NCBI GenBank assembly: GCA_910574455.1
Contig: CAJSYZ010000007.1
Location: forward strand, 4,313,854-4,377,853
DNA length: 64,000 nucleotides
Reading direction: 5' to 3'
Source of the DNA: Trichaptum fuscoviolaceum
Taxonomy: Eukaryota; Basidiomycota; Agaricomycetes; Hymenochaetales; Trichaptaceae
Below the pieces are notes generated by a model that worked only from the letters and a program-made list of their open reading frames with translations, was not told the DNA's origin and did no database searches. The translations under genes and the position numbers were made by a program. Below, in pieces: positions 31,906 to 43,924 of the stretch (positions are counted from its first letter, which is position 1; each line of letters begins with the position of its first letter).

Positions 31906-34900
31906 CTAAATGAGGGCTTATCTTTATTCAAGTTGTTGTCTACTTTCGTACAATGTTTCATGCATGTGCATGTCAGCAAATCGGTTAACATAGAATCTAT
32001 CGTAAAAGTCCAGGGACTCCTCAGGTGTCAATGACTTCGGAGGACATTCATCACCCTTTGGAACCCCAAGGAGGTGAGCTAAACGGAAGATACTCCCTAG
32101 AGCTATCACGGATAACTTTGGAGTTTTGGAGTCACCGTGACGGTGGTAGCCTGAGCCTGAGGTGTCATTGTCACTCAGTTGACGGCAACTTCCAATACGC
32201 TGCCAGTGGCACGCGGTAGAGGTCTCTGACTCATACTCTGGCTCGACTATCCACATTCTTGTTTTTATGTCAGGTGAGTCTCCAATGTTCTTGAAAAACT
32301 GGACGAGGGCGCATTCCTGACGTTCTCCGTTGGCGGTGAAGGAGAAAAGAAGCATAACCCGAGCAATTTGCATGCCCGCAAACCCCTTTTTGCGAGAATC
32401 AACTTGGACAAGAACGACATCACGTCGTGGTTTTCCGCGCCAAGAGGAATTGGACCTGATCACCTCCCTCATTGCTTGCTCTATAGGAATCGATTCGCCG
32501 CGGTAGGCGAAATACGCGGTAGCTGAATGGAAGATGGCAATGTCATTGCCCATGTCCAGTGCAAAGTGTTGTTCGGCTTCTATCAGGCTGTCAGAAGCGC
32601 TTCCGAGGTCGTAGTATCCTAATTCGTTCAAGTTGCACCGTTCGTACTTGCAGAATAAGTATATTTTGATGAGTTGTCGGAGCCGCCGGAGTTCCGGATG
32701 GCCTTTCATTGTCACAAGAGCATTGAGCTGTTTGGGGTACAGCTTACTGGACTCTGTAAGGATAACAACGAAGAAGTCAGATGTCCAGCGCCACAACTTC
32801 AAGCTCGTGTTACTAACTTGTTTTGAAGCCATTAATATTAAGCTTGAAGGGTCGCTTCTACCACCCAAGCGGAACCGATGTTCTGTATTTTCCACATCAT
32901 GAAGAACCACACTACTCTGCAGTCCTTCCACTGATGAACTGCCGAAATCATCCAGGTCAGCAATTTCGTTGTGTTCTTGATTACCCACAATGCCATCGAA
33001 GAAATTATCTGTATCATTGGCTGCTCCTGCCACACCAATACACTGCATCTGCTCCCTCTGGTTCGGGATCCTCTCAGCATCCTCCTCCTCCGGCTCTGAC
33101 ATATTCTTCCGCAGAACATCTCGCAAAACTTTCCACGTAGCCTCAGATAGCGTATCGTCTAGCATTCCACGCCGTTTGAAGTCTGACCTCGATGCAATAA
33201 GTTTACTAAGTCGTTGATTTGCTGTGATCATCTGGCCCAAGGGATCATTTCTGTTCGAGCGTCGCCATGTTTCTTTGACCGCATAAATATGTTTATTCTC
33301 TGTAATCGATGAACACAGCCCGCTCGGTGCAGCAAACAGAGGGATCAATGTTGGATAATGGACCATAGCATGCTGTCGTGGTAGTGAAAAGTTATCCCGG
33401 ATGCCCTTAGCTATGAATATTTGCCGATAACGGTGAAAGTGATCCAAAGAGGCTTCGATTTGATCAAGAGTTGAGGCTGTAATCGTGTACCGACGCACAA
33501 GGTAACAAAAGTCTAGAAATGCACTCAATGCGCGAATCATATCATCGTGCGCAATGCCCACGATAGCCGGAAGGTACACCTTAGCAAATTGCATCAAATA
33601 TCAGCAAACCACTGCCTCGAACAAGATAAAAAGGTCACAAACTTTCATAAGTGCCTTAGAATCATTGCCTGTCCATTGCTTGAAGCCTCGGCCTTCGGGG
33701 AATCTGCGAAGTCCAGGAAAAGGAGCAGCGACTCTGATTCTACGCGGAGATTAGCAACGGTATTCACATTAAACAACTTGTGAAAAAACAGCACCTTTTA
33801 TCCACAATGTCCAGCTCTGACGTGGTCAAGCTCTGACATATCCACTCGACAAGATGATCCTTGAAGACGCCTTTGATGATTTGGTGCAGCAGGTCCGGAG
33901 ATATGAGATCGCATATATCTGCGCGCGGAATGTCATTGGTGAAAGGCTACGGAGCAACGTATCAGTTGCAATATACGCATCCAATGAATAATTTGAAGCA
34001 CGTACCACAATGTCCTGGTGGAATCCGTACTCTTTCCGAATTGTTGCTTTATTCATGTTGTTGACGTCTACCTGTTCTATCAATCGTTCGTGCAGCTCTT
34101 TTGTTCGAGGAATTGATACAAATTCCGGATTATCGAGGTCCTTGTGAGGCGCTGTGCATCTATAATGTCAAAAGTAAGTCATCGCAACAGAGCTTGATTT
34201 CAGGAAAGCCTGAGGGCGGTATTACTTACTTGCAGCACCATCCAGTGCATATGGCGCAAAGGCTGACCTGTTCCGGATAATCGGCTATATATGAGCCGAG
34301 TCCGAAAACTGACCTACGCAAGTGACCATCAGGGCACCGGAGAATGGTTTTCTGAGTGTTCATGATCATTGCGGTTTTCAGCGAGTTTAAGATCCTCGAT
34401 ATAGACGAATGAAAAATCTGATGTCGAAAACGCCGGAAGTCATCTGACTTTTCGTATTGCCGCTCAGCTACAAAGCATCAGAACTCACTGGCAATCGAAT
34501 AGATCACTATTAACACATACTCTTTGGTATTGCCAGAAATGCTATGAGCTGGACTGTATTCAGTTTCTGGGACCGCCGGGCCTTGTTTGATACATTCCCA
34601 ATCGAAAGATACAAAGGATAGTATTCATTATTGCCAGTTCCAACAGAAACCGTTGTCTTATCGCTCCCTAAAATGACTGGGACGAACATAGATCCATGGA
34701 CTGCTTTATCTTCTGCGTAGATCTCGTTCTACATCAAGGATAATAAGTATTTTTTGTGCGAGTTAATGAGTCATGACTTACAGCCTGTTCCCAAGCAAAA
34801 TTTCCGGACATGTAATTTCTGAATACTCGTTCTTTGTCATTGATATTATCGGTGTCCTCCTTTGGCTGAAATTCACGAAACGGGACAAAGTCAAATTCGC

Positions 34901-34995
34901 CTTCTAAAGCCGGATTATCCACCAAATTTCGGATCACTTCCAAAGGATCCCGATACCATACATCATATTCTTTCCTCTTCCATGACTCGATGTTC

Positions 34996-35571
34996 TGTTA
35001 CGACCTAGAGTGGTTCCTTCGCTTTCGAGACCCTGAATCGGACACGGACGACGATCGGATGCAATGAGCGGTGGTTCTCACTCTGAGAAGCACTTTACAA
35101 GTCAATTAAGCTATTCTACACATCAGAGCTAAAGATAAACACATCACCTGAGAAGCACTTTACAAGAGGCCAAAAGTGGAGTGCTTCGCAGGGGGATCCG
35201 CGGTTTTGATGAACAAAGGCAAAAACTATACAGTACCAAGCCACTGGACCCTGATCCGACTAGGTCCGACCTATACCGCTGACGTAAGTCGGAGTTCGGG
35301 GTCCCGCTCTAGTCGGGGTCCCGCATCGGTAGAGCGGAGGTTCGAGTCGGAGTGGCGGAAGAAAGAAAGAAAGGAGAATTGTTTGCAGGGCGCTTGTCCT
35401 AGCGGCCTGCAAACATACAGGCAAGTAATCTATGCAAAAAGGAAGAGAATCGGAGTCAAAGAAAGTCCGGTTTCGGACCGGACATGTCGGGGATCCGACT
35501 CGGAGTATGATCGTAAAAGAAAATAAAGGAAAAATAAAAGAAATAAAATAACCTGAGGCGGATTCCTGACA
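34996..35571 (-). repeat. 3' LTR of Gypsy copy 1
   Basis: 576 bp, same sequence by eye as the other three LTRs; a 116-codon frame through it (no biological meaning) translates identically in all four. Confidence 0.95.
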
Positions 35572-35613
35572 TTATCCCCCTCCAAGGGCGCTCCTAAAGA
35601 GCGCGCGCGTTCG

Positions 35614-38600
35614 TTAGCGAATGGCGTCGGGGTACCGACGATAGAACTTTCGGATAACGGCGGGGGCATGCTCCATGTTCGCGGCATCGATCCATTGGTC
35701 TTCCTCGGGTCCATAGCCTTTCCAGCGAACCAAATACTGCAGAGTCCGACCTCGACCGCTTCGGCGCGAATTAAGGACTTCGGATACTTCGTATTCGATG
35801 TCGCCGTCGACGTTTACGGGCTCTGGCGGTGTCTGGACGCGACCAGGAATAGTGTCCGGTGTATACTTCGTGAGAAGCGACACATGGAACACTGGGTGAA
35901 TCCGCATAGTCGCAGGCAGCTGAAGCTCGTAATTCAAGAGTCCGATCTTCCGCAAAACCGTGTAGGGTCCGAGTCTCCGCGGATTCAGCTTGCGCGTGCC
36001 CGGTATTGCGATATTCCGTGCGTCGAGCCATACCTTGTCTCCTGGTCGAATGTCCGGCGTGTCTGCATGTCCCTGGTCGTAATACCGCTTCATCCGCTCC
36101 GCTGCGACTTCGAGAGCCGCGCGAGCGTCCTCCTGAGCCTTCTGAAGCAGGTCGAGTCGGTCATCCGCTGCGGGTACCGTCGAAAGTCCGGCACTCGGTA
36201 CAATGGTGAACTCGGGGTCGTATCCATACAACAGCGCGAAGGGAGACACCTTGGTAGCGGAGTGCGCTCGAGTGTTGTGCGCAAACTCCGCCATAGGCAG
36301 TAACTCCGACCAATTTTCCTGTCGGACGTCGGTGAAACGCGCGGAGATACTGTTCCAACTCCTGGTTCACCCGCTCGGTCTGACCGTCCGTTTGCGGGTG
36401 GAAGGATGTCGATGTCGCGCCCTCGATCCCGAGTCGATGGAGTACCGCTTTCATAAACCGGGAGACAAACTGTGTACCCCGGTCCGAAATGACTTTGCGC
36501 GGTGTGCCATGGTGTTTCCAAACTTCGGACACAAACAAGTCGGCCGTCCGCGCAGAGTCAATATCCGAGGTCGTCGGTATGAAATGGGCCTGCTTGGTGA
36601 GTCGGTCTACAACCACGAAGATGGCGTCGTATTCACCGGACTGTGGCAGCTGGGTGATGAAGTCGCAAGAAATGACCTGCCACGGTCCGTCTGGTACTTC
36701 GTTGGGCTGAAGCGGACCCACCGGACGTTGCGGGATGTTCTTCGTCCGCATAAAGTGTCACAGCCCGACACATACCGCTCGACAAAGGTAGACATACCAG
36801 GCCACCAGTAGTTCCGACTCACCAGCTCGTAGGTCTTCCAACGACCCGGATGTCCGACCGGAAGCGAATCGTGGTGTAACTTGACGATATCGCGGCGGAT
36901 CTCCTCGTCCTTCGGCACATAGACCTTACCCCGGTACAGCAGCAGCCCATCCTCCGTGTTCCACTCCTCCAGATCGTTTGCCAGCGCGCGCGGAGCCCCT
37001 TCCTTCACCTTCTCGATCGCCTCCACCAATTCCTCATCAAACCTCTCGGACTCCCGAATCCTTCGCAACAACTCCGTATCCCCTTCTGCCCGGACCATCC
37101 CTCGTCGCATCGCCAACGTATAGAAGCGGTTCGTGTCCAGAAGGACCTTGTTCGTATTGTCCGGTCCGTCAGGACGAAGATCTTCGCGCCTGGACAAAGC
37201 ATCCGGCTTTCCACCGAGTCGTCCGGGACGGTGACGGATTAGAAAGTCAAAGCGGCTAAGGAACAAGCTCCAGCGGGCCTGGCGTCTCGTAAGGTTTCGG
37301 GCCTCCGCAAAGAAGAGCAGGTTGCGGTGGTCCGACACAATATCGATTTTGTGCGGACTTCCTTCGAGATAGTGCCGCCATTCGTCCAAGGCTCGGACAA
37401 TGGCTAGAAGCTCCTTGTCGTGGATCTCATAGTTCCTCTCCGCATCGCCCAGGGACTTCGAATAGTAGGCCACTGGGTGGATGTCACCATCTGATCCGAT
37501 CTGCGAAAGTACCGCTCCGGTCGCGAAGTCCGAAGCATCGCATTCGAGGATGAAGGGTTTCTCGAGGTCGGGCATCGCGAGGACCGGTGCCTCCGCAAAC
37601 TTCTTCTTCAGACCATCGAAGGACTCTTGCTGGCGGGTAGTCCAGCGCCACTGGACATCCTTCCGCAACAATTCGGTCATGGGAACCGCCAGCTTCGAGA
37701 AGTCCTTGATAAAACGTCGGTAGAAGTTTGCGAACCCCAAGAAAGCCTGAATGTCCTTCACCTTCGCCGGAGTCGGCCAGTCGGCCACCGCTTCAACCTT
37801 CTTCGGATCCATCGAGATAATTCCAGAGCCAATGATCATGCCCAAGTACTCGATGGAGTCCTTGTGGAACTCGCACTTTTCGGGCTTACAGAACAGGTCA
37901 TACTTCTCCAAACGTCGGAGTACCTCCTTAACGTGTTCCTCGTGCTCCGACTCGTTCTCCGAAAATATGCAGATGTCATCGAGGTAGATAATGACAATAA
38001 CATCCAGCATGTCCTTGAAGAGCTCGTTCATCATCCGCTGAAACGTAGCAGGTGCGTTCGTAAGTCCGAAAGTCATAACGGTCGGTTCAAAGTGTCCTTC
38101 CTGAGTCCGAAAAGCGGCCTTCCACTCGTCGCCTTCCTTGATGCGGATATTGTTGTATCCGGCCCGCAAGTCGAGCTTCGTGAAAACGCGGGCCTTCTTC
38201 AAGGAATCGATGAGTTCGGTGGTCAGGGGAAGCGGGTACCGATTTTTGACGGTGATCTCGTTGAGTTTTCGGTAGTCGACGACCATCCGAAGCGATCCGT
38301 CCTTCTTCTTGATGAAGAAGACCGGAGCAGCGGCGGGGGACTTCGACGGACGGATGTAGCCCTTGCGGAGGTTCTCCTCAATGAACTCCTTCAAGGCTGC
38401 ACGTTCCGCCGGTGCCATAGGATAGATCTTGCTGTACGAAGGGGTCGATCCGGGCTCCAAGTCGATCGCATGGTCAAACGGCTTCCTTTCGGGCAACCGT
38501 TCGGCCTCTGACTTCGAAAACACCTTCGCAAACTCGCGGTACTGCGGGGGGACCATCTCCTCGAAGGTCTTGTCACCCTCCTTCACTGCCGACTTCTCCG

Positions 38601-39416
38601 CAATCGCCTGCGACCAGGTATACGAGGCCGCAACTTTATGCACAAAGTCCGGATCGTCCGCCACATAGAACTGCTCCGCGTCATGGTAGATGTCCATGTA
38701 CTTTTCGGAGTACCGAAATCCGGGGGGAATCTTCGCAAGGTCGTCAGACTCACTGTCCGACTCATCTGAATCATCACCGACTTCCGCAACGCAGACTCTC
38801 GCATGGGGCTGCGGTCGCGGTCGCATCTGTCGACTGTTCTTGCATCGCGCGGCCCGCAACTTGCGAACGGCGCGGGGTAGCGGTTGTCCGGCTTCTACGA
38901 CTCTTGCCGCTTCGACAGGGCGGCATTCGTTCGGACATCGCGTAAAGCTGATGGTCTCGTCGTTCCAATCAATCTCCGGGTTATGGTGGTGTAGCCAATC
39001 TATCCCAATGATCAACGGATAGTCTCCGATGTTTGCCACTGTGGCATTGACTTCTTCTTTGTGTCCACCGATCTCCAGAGTAAGTCGGATTGGTCTGTAA
39101 TCGGACCACTCTGGTTCAGCGAATCGTCGGCGTTGTACACCTTGATTGGTCGGTCGAGAGGACGAGTACGTAGTCCGAACTTCCGCACCAACTTCTGGTT
39201 GATGATCACCGAAAATGCACCGCAGTCTAGCAGCGCTCTCATGCTCAAAATCTTTCGGCCGTCACTTATTCTCACTGGGACATGGATGAATCGACGCAAA
39301 CTCTTGTGTATTAGCGAAGTACGATTGTACACAGAGGGATCGGATACATCATCATCTAACAGCGAAAATCGGTTCGGGGTCTTTGGCGGAACGACCGCGC
39401 GCCTAGACCCACTCAA
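35614..39416 (-). pseudogene. pol: Pol of Gypsy copy 1, three frameshifts
   Basis: Encodes protease, reverse transcriptase (RKLNEITVKNRYPLPL, TFGLTNAPATFQRMM, YLDD), RNase H, integrase and chromodomain, like copy 2. Single-base indels against copy 2 interrupt it near 39095 (lost C, after the protease), 36750 (lost base at the integrase zinc-finger cysteines) and 36335 (extra A/T, within the integrase core). The longest open part is 36607-39039. All three changes are single-base indels, so a consensus error in the assembly is possible. Confidence 0.88.
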
Positions 39417-40694
39417 AAACCCTGACTCTTGAGAGCAGCTGCTACCGCTTTGGCGATCTCGTCAACGGTCGGAGTGCGAGCGGCGTTCACGGTCGGAGTC
39501 TCGTCGCGGACTTCCTCTAGGGTCGCAGTCGGTGTCTTGGGAGCGGCGGCGGGCGCAGAGGCGGCGGGCGGAGCGGTGGATGACGAGGCGGCGGTCTGTG
39601 AAGCCACCTTCGATCGGACATTTGATCTCTTGCTCCGCTGCGGACAGTCTCGAGCCAGATGTCCATGCTCACCGCACTGGAAGCAAAGTCCGCGGCGCAT
39701 CATCTCTTCAGTGCTCAAGCGATCGATGTCCATCGCGTCGGGGTCCCGAGTCGGTCCGCGCGAAGCGGAGTGGTGTGTCTGCGAGCGGGAGCCCCAGTTC
39801 GGACTCCAGTTGTTCGGCTTGAAGCCAGTCCGACGCGCACGCAAGTCCTCATCGTATTCGCAAAGCAGTCGGACCCACTGGTCGAAGCTCTTGGTCTCCC
39901 GGATCTCCTTGCTCGCCAGATCGTAGCGGAACTGACTGCTGAGTCCGGTCTCGAACACCAACATCTTCCCTTCCATCCCCCAGTCCACCTCCGACTCCAC
40001 CAGCAACGCACGAAACTTCGCCGCATACTCCGACACCGTGTCCTTGCCCTGGCGCAGTTTCATAAGCTCCTGTCCGGCGTGGCGCTTGATGTTCGGACGT
40101 CCGAACGCGGACTGGAGGGACGCCAGGAAGAGTTCCAAATCGGTCATGAGAGCGGGGACTTCGGTGCCCTCGAGGGCGGCGGTTGTGTGCGGACGAGCCC
40201 ATTGTTCAGCGGGCCCGCGGAGTAGCGAAGCAGCCCATAGACAGGCCATCGTCGGACTGCCTACAAACTCCTGGGGGCGCATCCGGACATAAAGTCGGAC
40301 CTTCTGCGACCACTCCTCAAAGCTGATACTCTCCGTCTCCTTATCTTTCGGAGTACGCCCATAGAACGCGGGCGGGGCACCGACCTTCGGACCCTTGGGA
40401 GTGCGGGTCGCGCCTTCCTGCGCATTTCGGACAAACAGGTTCATGAAGTCGTGGAGGCGCTGGTTTTCGGCGGTCACCTCCTGCAGGTGTGACTGGAGAG
40501 GTCGGGTGGCATCATTGATAGCCTGGAGGACGTCTGGGGGGAGATCTCCGCCCTGCTGGGGCGGCGGTGCGGCCTGTGGGGGAGCAGCACCCCGGAGTCG
40601 GAGTCGGAGCAGCGCCTGGCGCGGGCGCTGCTTGCGCGGGGTTGATCGGGTCGGTCATATCTTCGTCGGAGTCTTCTTGTCCGAATCTTCCCAT
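39413..40694 (-). CDS. gag: Gag of Gypsy copy 1
   Basis: Starts at ATG 40694 (MGRFGQEDSDEDMTDPINP) and ends at TGA 39413-39415 after AKAVAAALKSQGF. Capsid-type region (SFEEWSQKVRLYVRMRPQEF, RHAGQELMKLRQGKDTVSEY) is followed by one CCHC zinc knuckle (CFQCGEHGHLARDC), which binds the element's RNA. A one-base insertion near 40592 against copy 2 puts the first 35 or so codons out of frame; from 40477 the frame is open. The stop is directly preceded by GGGTTTT, a classical -1 slippery heptamer, with pol in the -1 frame. Confidence 0.85.
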
Positions 40695-40758
40695 TCAGAG
40701 GGATCAAAAATCGGTCGGTGCAATCGCAGGGCGTCGAAAGAACAGACTTTTGGCCTAA

Positions 40759-41334
40759 TGTTACGACCTAGAGTGGTTCCTTCGCTTTCGAGACCCTGAA
40801 TCGGACACGGACGACGATCGGATGCAATGAGCGGTGGTTCTCACTCTGAGAAGCACTTTACAAGTCAATTAAGCTATTCTACACATCAGAGCTAAAGATA
40901 AACACATCACCTGAGAAGCACTTTACAAGAGGCCAAAAGTGGAGTGCTTCGCAGGGGGATCCGCGGTTTTGATGAACAAAGGCAAAAACTATACAGTACC
41001 AAGCCACTGGACCCTGATCCGACTAGGTCCGACCTATACCGCTGACGTAAGTCGGAGTTCGGGGTCCCGCTCTAGTCGGGGTCCCGCATCGGTAGAGCGG
41101 AGGTTCGAGTCGGAGTGGCGGAAGAAAGAAAGAAAGGAGAATTGTTTGCAGGGCGCTTGTCCTAGCGGCCTGCAAACATACAGGCAAGTAATCTATGCAA
41201 AAAGGAAGAGAATCGGAGTCAAAGAAAGTCCGGTTTCGGACCGGACATGTCGGGGATCCGACTCGGAGTATGATCGTAAAAGAAAATAAAGGAAAAATAA
41301 AAGAAATAAAATAACCTGAGGCGGATTCCTGACA
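40759..41334 (-). repeat. 5' LTR of Gypsy copy 1
   Basis: 576 bp, offset exactly 5763 bp from the 3' LTR. I see no convincing tRNA-primer binding site in the bases that follow it (TTAGGCCAAAAGTC). Confidence 0.95.
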
Positions 41335-42389
41335 TGTTCTCATTTGACGCTTTTTGGCCCTTGTTGTTAGTGTAGAAGTTACTGAAGGATTTCCAAGATA
41401 CATCACCGACTTTTGTAGTGTCAATGATCTTGTACAAATTTTGTGCATCTCCATCGAGCAGTGTACCAGCTGTATCCAGATCTGAGTCATCGAAGTTGGG
41501 ATCTGTCGCGCCCAATTCAACAGATTGTGCGTTCTCCGTGGACTGAATTAGTTGATAAGCCTTCATAATTCCGAGAAGCTTTGTTATGTTGCCAGCAGAC
41601 ATTTGCTCTTCGCGATAGAGAAAATCTGCGAGCTCGAAATCTGCTCGGCACGAATAGGGAAACCAGTCATTTGACGCAGGTTCGTTCCGTAAAACGGGCG
41701 GTTTTTCTTTTTCCAAGAAGTTCCCTTCTTCATCGCATGGAGTGGCTGCACGATATTTGGTGTCAGAATGCTACAGCAGACCGGGGATCATACTTAGCGC
41801 GCACCATTTAAATATCTGTGATACACTTTTAAGTTATCATTGTTCTCTTCATAATCTCCAATGTCGGAATCCGAATCAGCAGAAGATAGGTCTTGGTCTT
41901 CAAGTTCGTCATTGCCAGTGACAGCATGGGACAGGTAATCAGGACCGTCTAAATCTTGAAGCAGCTCGTCTCGGCCTATGCTGAGCATTGAGATATCCTG
42001 TGTGAGTATAGAAATGTCGCAGTCGTAACTTGAAGAGTTGCAGCCGCTTTCATCTTCATGTTGGCCCTCCAAATCTGTTGGAAGTTCAGGAGAGCCGGGA
42101 AGAGGTTGAGGTGTCGGAGGTCGGGCGGGTTCATTGGGTGAGGAATCCGAGTCGTAACCACAAGAAGCAGGTCTTATTGCAAATGATGACGGGTGAGCTG
42201 AATATTCATGTCTTGTTCTTGCGGATTGATTCTTGAACCTCCTGCTGCAGCAGGAGAAGGTGCATCGAATAGTCGGGGGGAAAATATCTGTAAGATGAAC
42301 GGGTTTGGGCCTTCGCCGAGTTACCGGCATTAGTTCCAGTAACTTGAACAGAGCCTATTGTACGTGAGGCGGCCGGCAGTGCTGACAAC

Positions 42390-42850
42390 AAGTTGAGCTT
42401 GAAGTAGGAACGAGCGCAAATACTAACTTGAAGTTGGGTTTAAAGCTGAATGGCACGCTCAGTGGTGACGCCCGCGTAACAACTTGAAGTTAGTAGTAAT
42501 ACCGGTAGCCTGAGTTGCCACAGCCTGCCAGTGACTCAGTGGCACCACCGCCAGCCTGAGCCTGAGTACTACTAGTAGTAGTACCAGTAGAACTGTGATA
42601 GTACTAGTAGTAATAGAGCTAGCCTAAGTATCCGAGTGTCCGAGTCCGAGTCTGAGTCAGGCTCATTCCGAGTCAGCCTAACTTGAAGACTGCCAATCAT
42701 GACTCAGAGTCACTCAGGCTCAGGCTCAGGCAGGCTGCCACTGGCAGTGCCAGCAGTGGCACTGCACTGGCAGTGCGACAAGTTGAAGTGGGCGTAAATT
42801 TTCCTTGAATAGGCGCCCTCACCTCCAACTTCAACTTCAACTTGCACCTT
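42390..42850. repeat. Word-mosaic DNA block 4
   Basis: Among the densest blocks: AACTTGAAGTTAGTAGTAA, CCAGCCTGAGCCTGAGTAC, ACTACTAGTAGTAGTACC, TCCGAGTGTCCGAGTCCGAG, ACTCAGGCTCAGGCTCAGGC and CCACTGGCAGTGCCAGCAGT follow one another, ending in CAACTTCAACTTCAACTTG. Separates the transposase start (-) from the 312-codon gene (+). Confidence 0.9.
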
Positions 42851-42917
42851 TGACTCGATTCACCATCAAAACCCATAGCACCTGTCAGCGTGCCTCGACT
42901 TGAAACACTGCACAAGA

Positions 42918-43924
42918 ATGTCAACTCGAAGACAGACGCGGGCTAAGAATAGCGATCAGCACCCGGGAGCCATAGTCAATAAACTCAGAACACGTCGAAC
43001 GAAAGAGGAGGTATTGAGGGAGAAAGAAGAGAAGGAGAGAAGGAGAGAAGAGCAGGCCTCAAAGCGTGGTGAGGCATTGAGGGAAAAGGAGGAGAAGGGA
43101 AAACAGAAGGAAGAACGGGCAGCTCTGCGCGAAGCTGCGGCTCAACAAGCCGCGGATGCGAGAGAGAAGAGAAAACTCGATGCGGAACGGAAACGGGCAG
43201 CAAAAGATCAAGAGGCATCTGAGAAGGTACGCAAAAAGAGAGCTGCAGCAGAGCAACAGGAAACAGCAATACTGGAGACGATGGAGCTTGAGAAAAAATT
43301 GTCGAAGGCTCTTGACACTCGCACCCAGATGGGCTCAACTGCACCTAAGCTGGCTGGCACTGACAAACGAGGGCTAAAAAAACCGAAAGACACTCCTGAA
43401 GCTAGTGAGTCCTTATCTTCAAGACATCGACAGTCGAGTTACGAGATATTGGCATTGCAGGTTCAACGAACGAGGAAAAAGGCAGCTTTTGTGAAGCTGA
43501 AGGCAACGCAAACTTTTATGTTCGTAAGTTGCATTACCTTTACGACTTTAGGTTTCGAAAGATGAACATATTGACTCACGTTATGATGCAGCCAATTCCG
43601 ATGGACCAAATAGAGAGCGCGCAAAAAAAGGCGAGGAAAAAGGACAACAGAGGTGCACTTCCTTTCCGTACTCGCGTGCAGGGCGCAAAGGCTTCAAGTC
43701 GTATCATAGGAAGCACTGGCTATCATAGTACGCTTGCAGGACAGGACAGCAGTCTTTCTGGTGAGGAAACAGACATGATAGACTCGCCCAATACGTCGAA
43801 ACGGAACGAAAAGACAAAGCGACCTGTCAGGGCACTTCGCAACACAGATGGATCCACTTTCTTCGGCGGAGAGGGCAGAAATCCTGAGATCGCAGGGAAG
43901 ATAGTAGAAGATATTGACTCGTGA
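42918..43924 (+). CDS. 312-codon Lys/Glu/Arg-rich helical protein, unrecognised
   Basis: Exon 1 42918-43523 (ATG, MSTRRQTRAKNSDQHPG), intron 43524-43591 (GTAAGT..GATGCAG), exon 2 43592-43924 ending TGA; 313 codons with stop, phases agree. Residues about 35-135 are an almost uninterrupted charged helix (VLREKEEKERRREEQASKRG; KRKLDAERKRAAKDQEASEK) predicted to be a single helix or coiled coil. The remainder is Ser/Lys-rich and disordered-looking. The stop overlaps a possible donor (CTC-GTGAGT at 43921), so this could instead be the 5' part of the next gene with the mosaic block at 43925-44225 as intron. A nuclear or nucleic-acid-associated role is plausible from charge alone. Confidence 0.7.

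Larger units (their letters stand above)
34996..41334 (-). mobile_element. Ty3/Gypsy chromovirus copy 1 (nested in the transposase gene)
   Basis: 6339 bp with 576-bp LTRs, TG..CA ends and a 5-bp target duplication TGTTC (34991-34995 and 41335-41339). Gag-pol order, integrase and C-terminal chromodomain place it in the chromovirus branch. Against copy 2 the differences I could read are 1-2 nt indels. Confidence 0.96.
31924..42330 (-). pseudogene. Plavaka transposase gene, split by a Gypsy insertion
   Basis: Eight exons on the minus strand: 42330-41805, 41745-41340 continued at 34995-34782 beyond the Gypsy element, 34728-34521, 34467-34230, 34159-34006, 33946-33795, 33739-33643 and 33579-31924. 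All junctions are GT..AG, all phases agree, and the sum is 1217 codons including the stop. Family hallmarks: an N-terminal C2H2-like finger (C23, C27/C28, H41, H46), LNATPCDEEGNFL, MFVPVILGSDKTTVSVGTGN, a Cys cluster (SLCAICTGWCCKCT), SPDLLHQIIKGVFKDHLVEW, FPGLRRFPEGRGFKQWTGND, LCSSITENKHIYAVKETWRR and a C-terminal FYDRFYVNRFADMHMHE. Plavaka enzymes are CACTA-related transposases that cut and join the element ends. Near 32105-32215 the frame carries mosaic words absent from the family pattern. As it stands the Gypsy copy in exon 2 blocks expression. Confidence 0.9.

Noticed and set aside
33547..33783. Short plus-strand frames over the transposase (e.g. 33547-33783, 35668-36303)
   Set aside because: They overlap well-supported minus-strand exons and have no recognisable content.
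35176..35526. 116-codon frame present four times (35176, 40939, 47137, 52898)
   Set aside because: It lies wholly in the LTRs and on the strand opposite to the element's genes; a by-product of identical LTRs.
37627..38511. 294-codon frame antisense to Gypsy pol (and 49913-50797 in copy 2)
   Set aside because: Shadow frame of reverse transcriptase codons in the other strand; no independent features.
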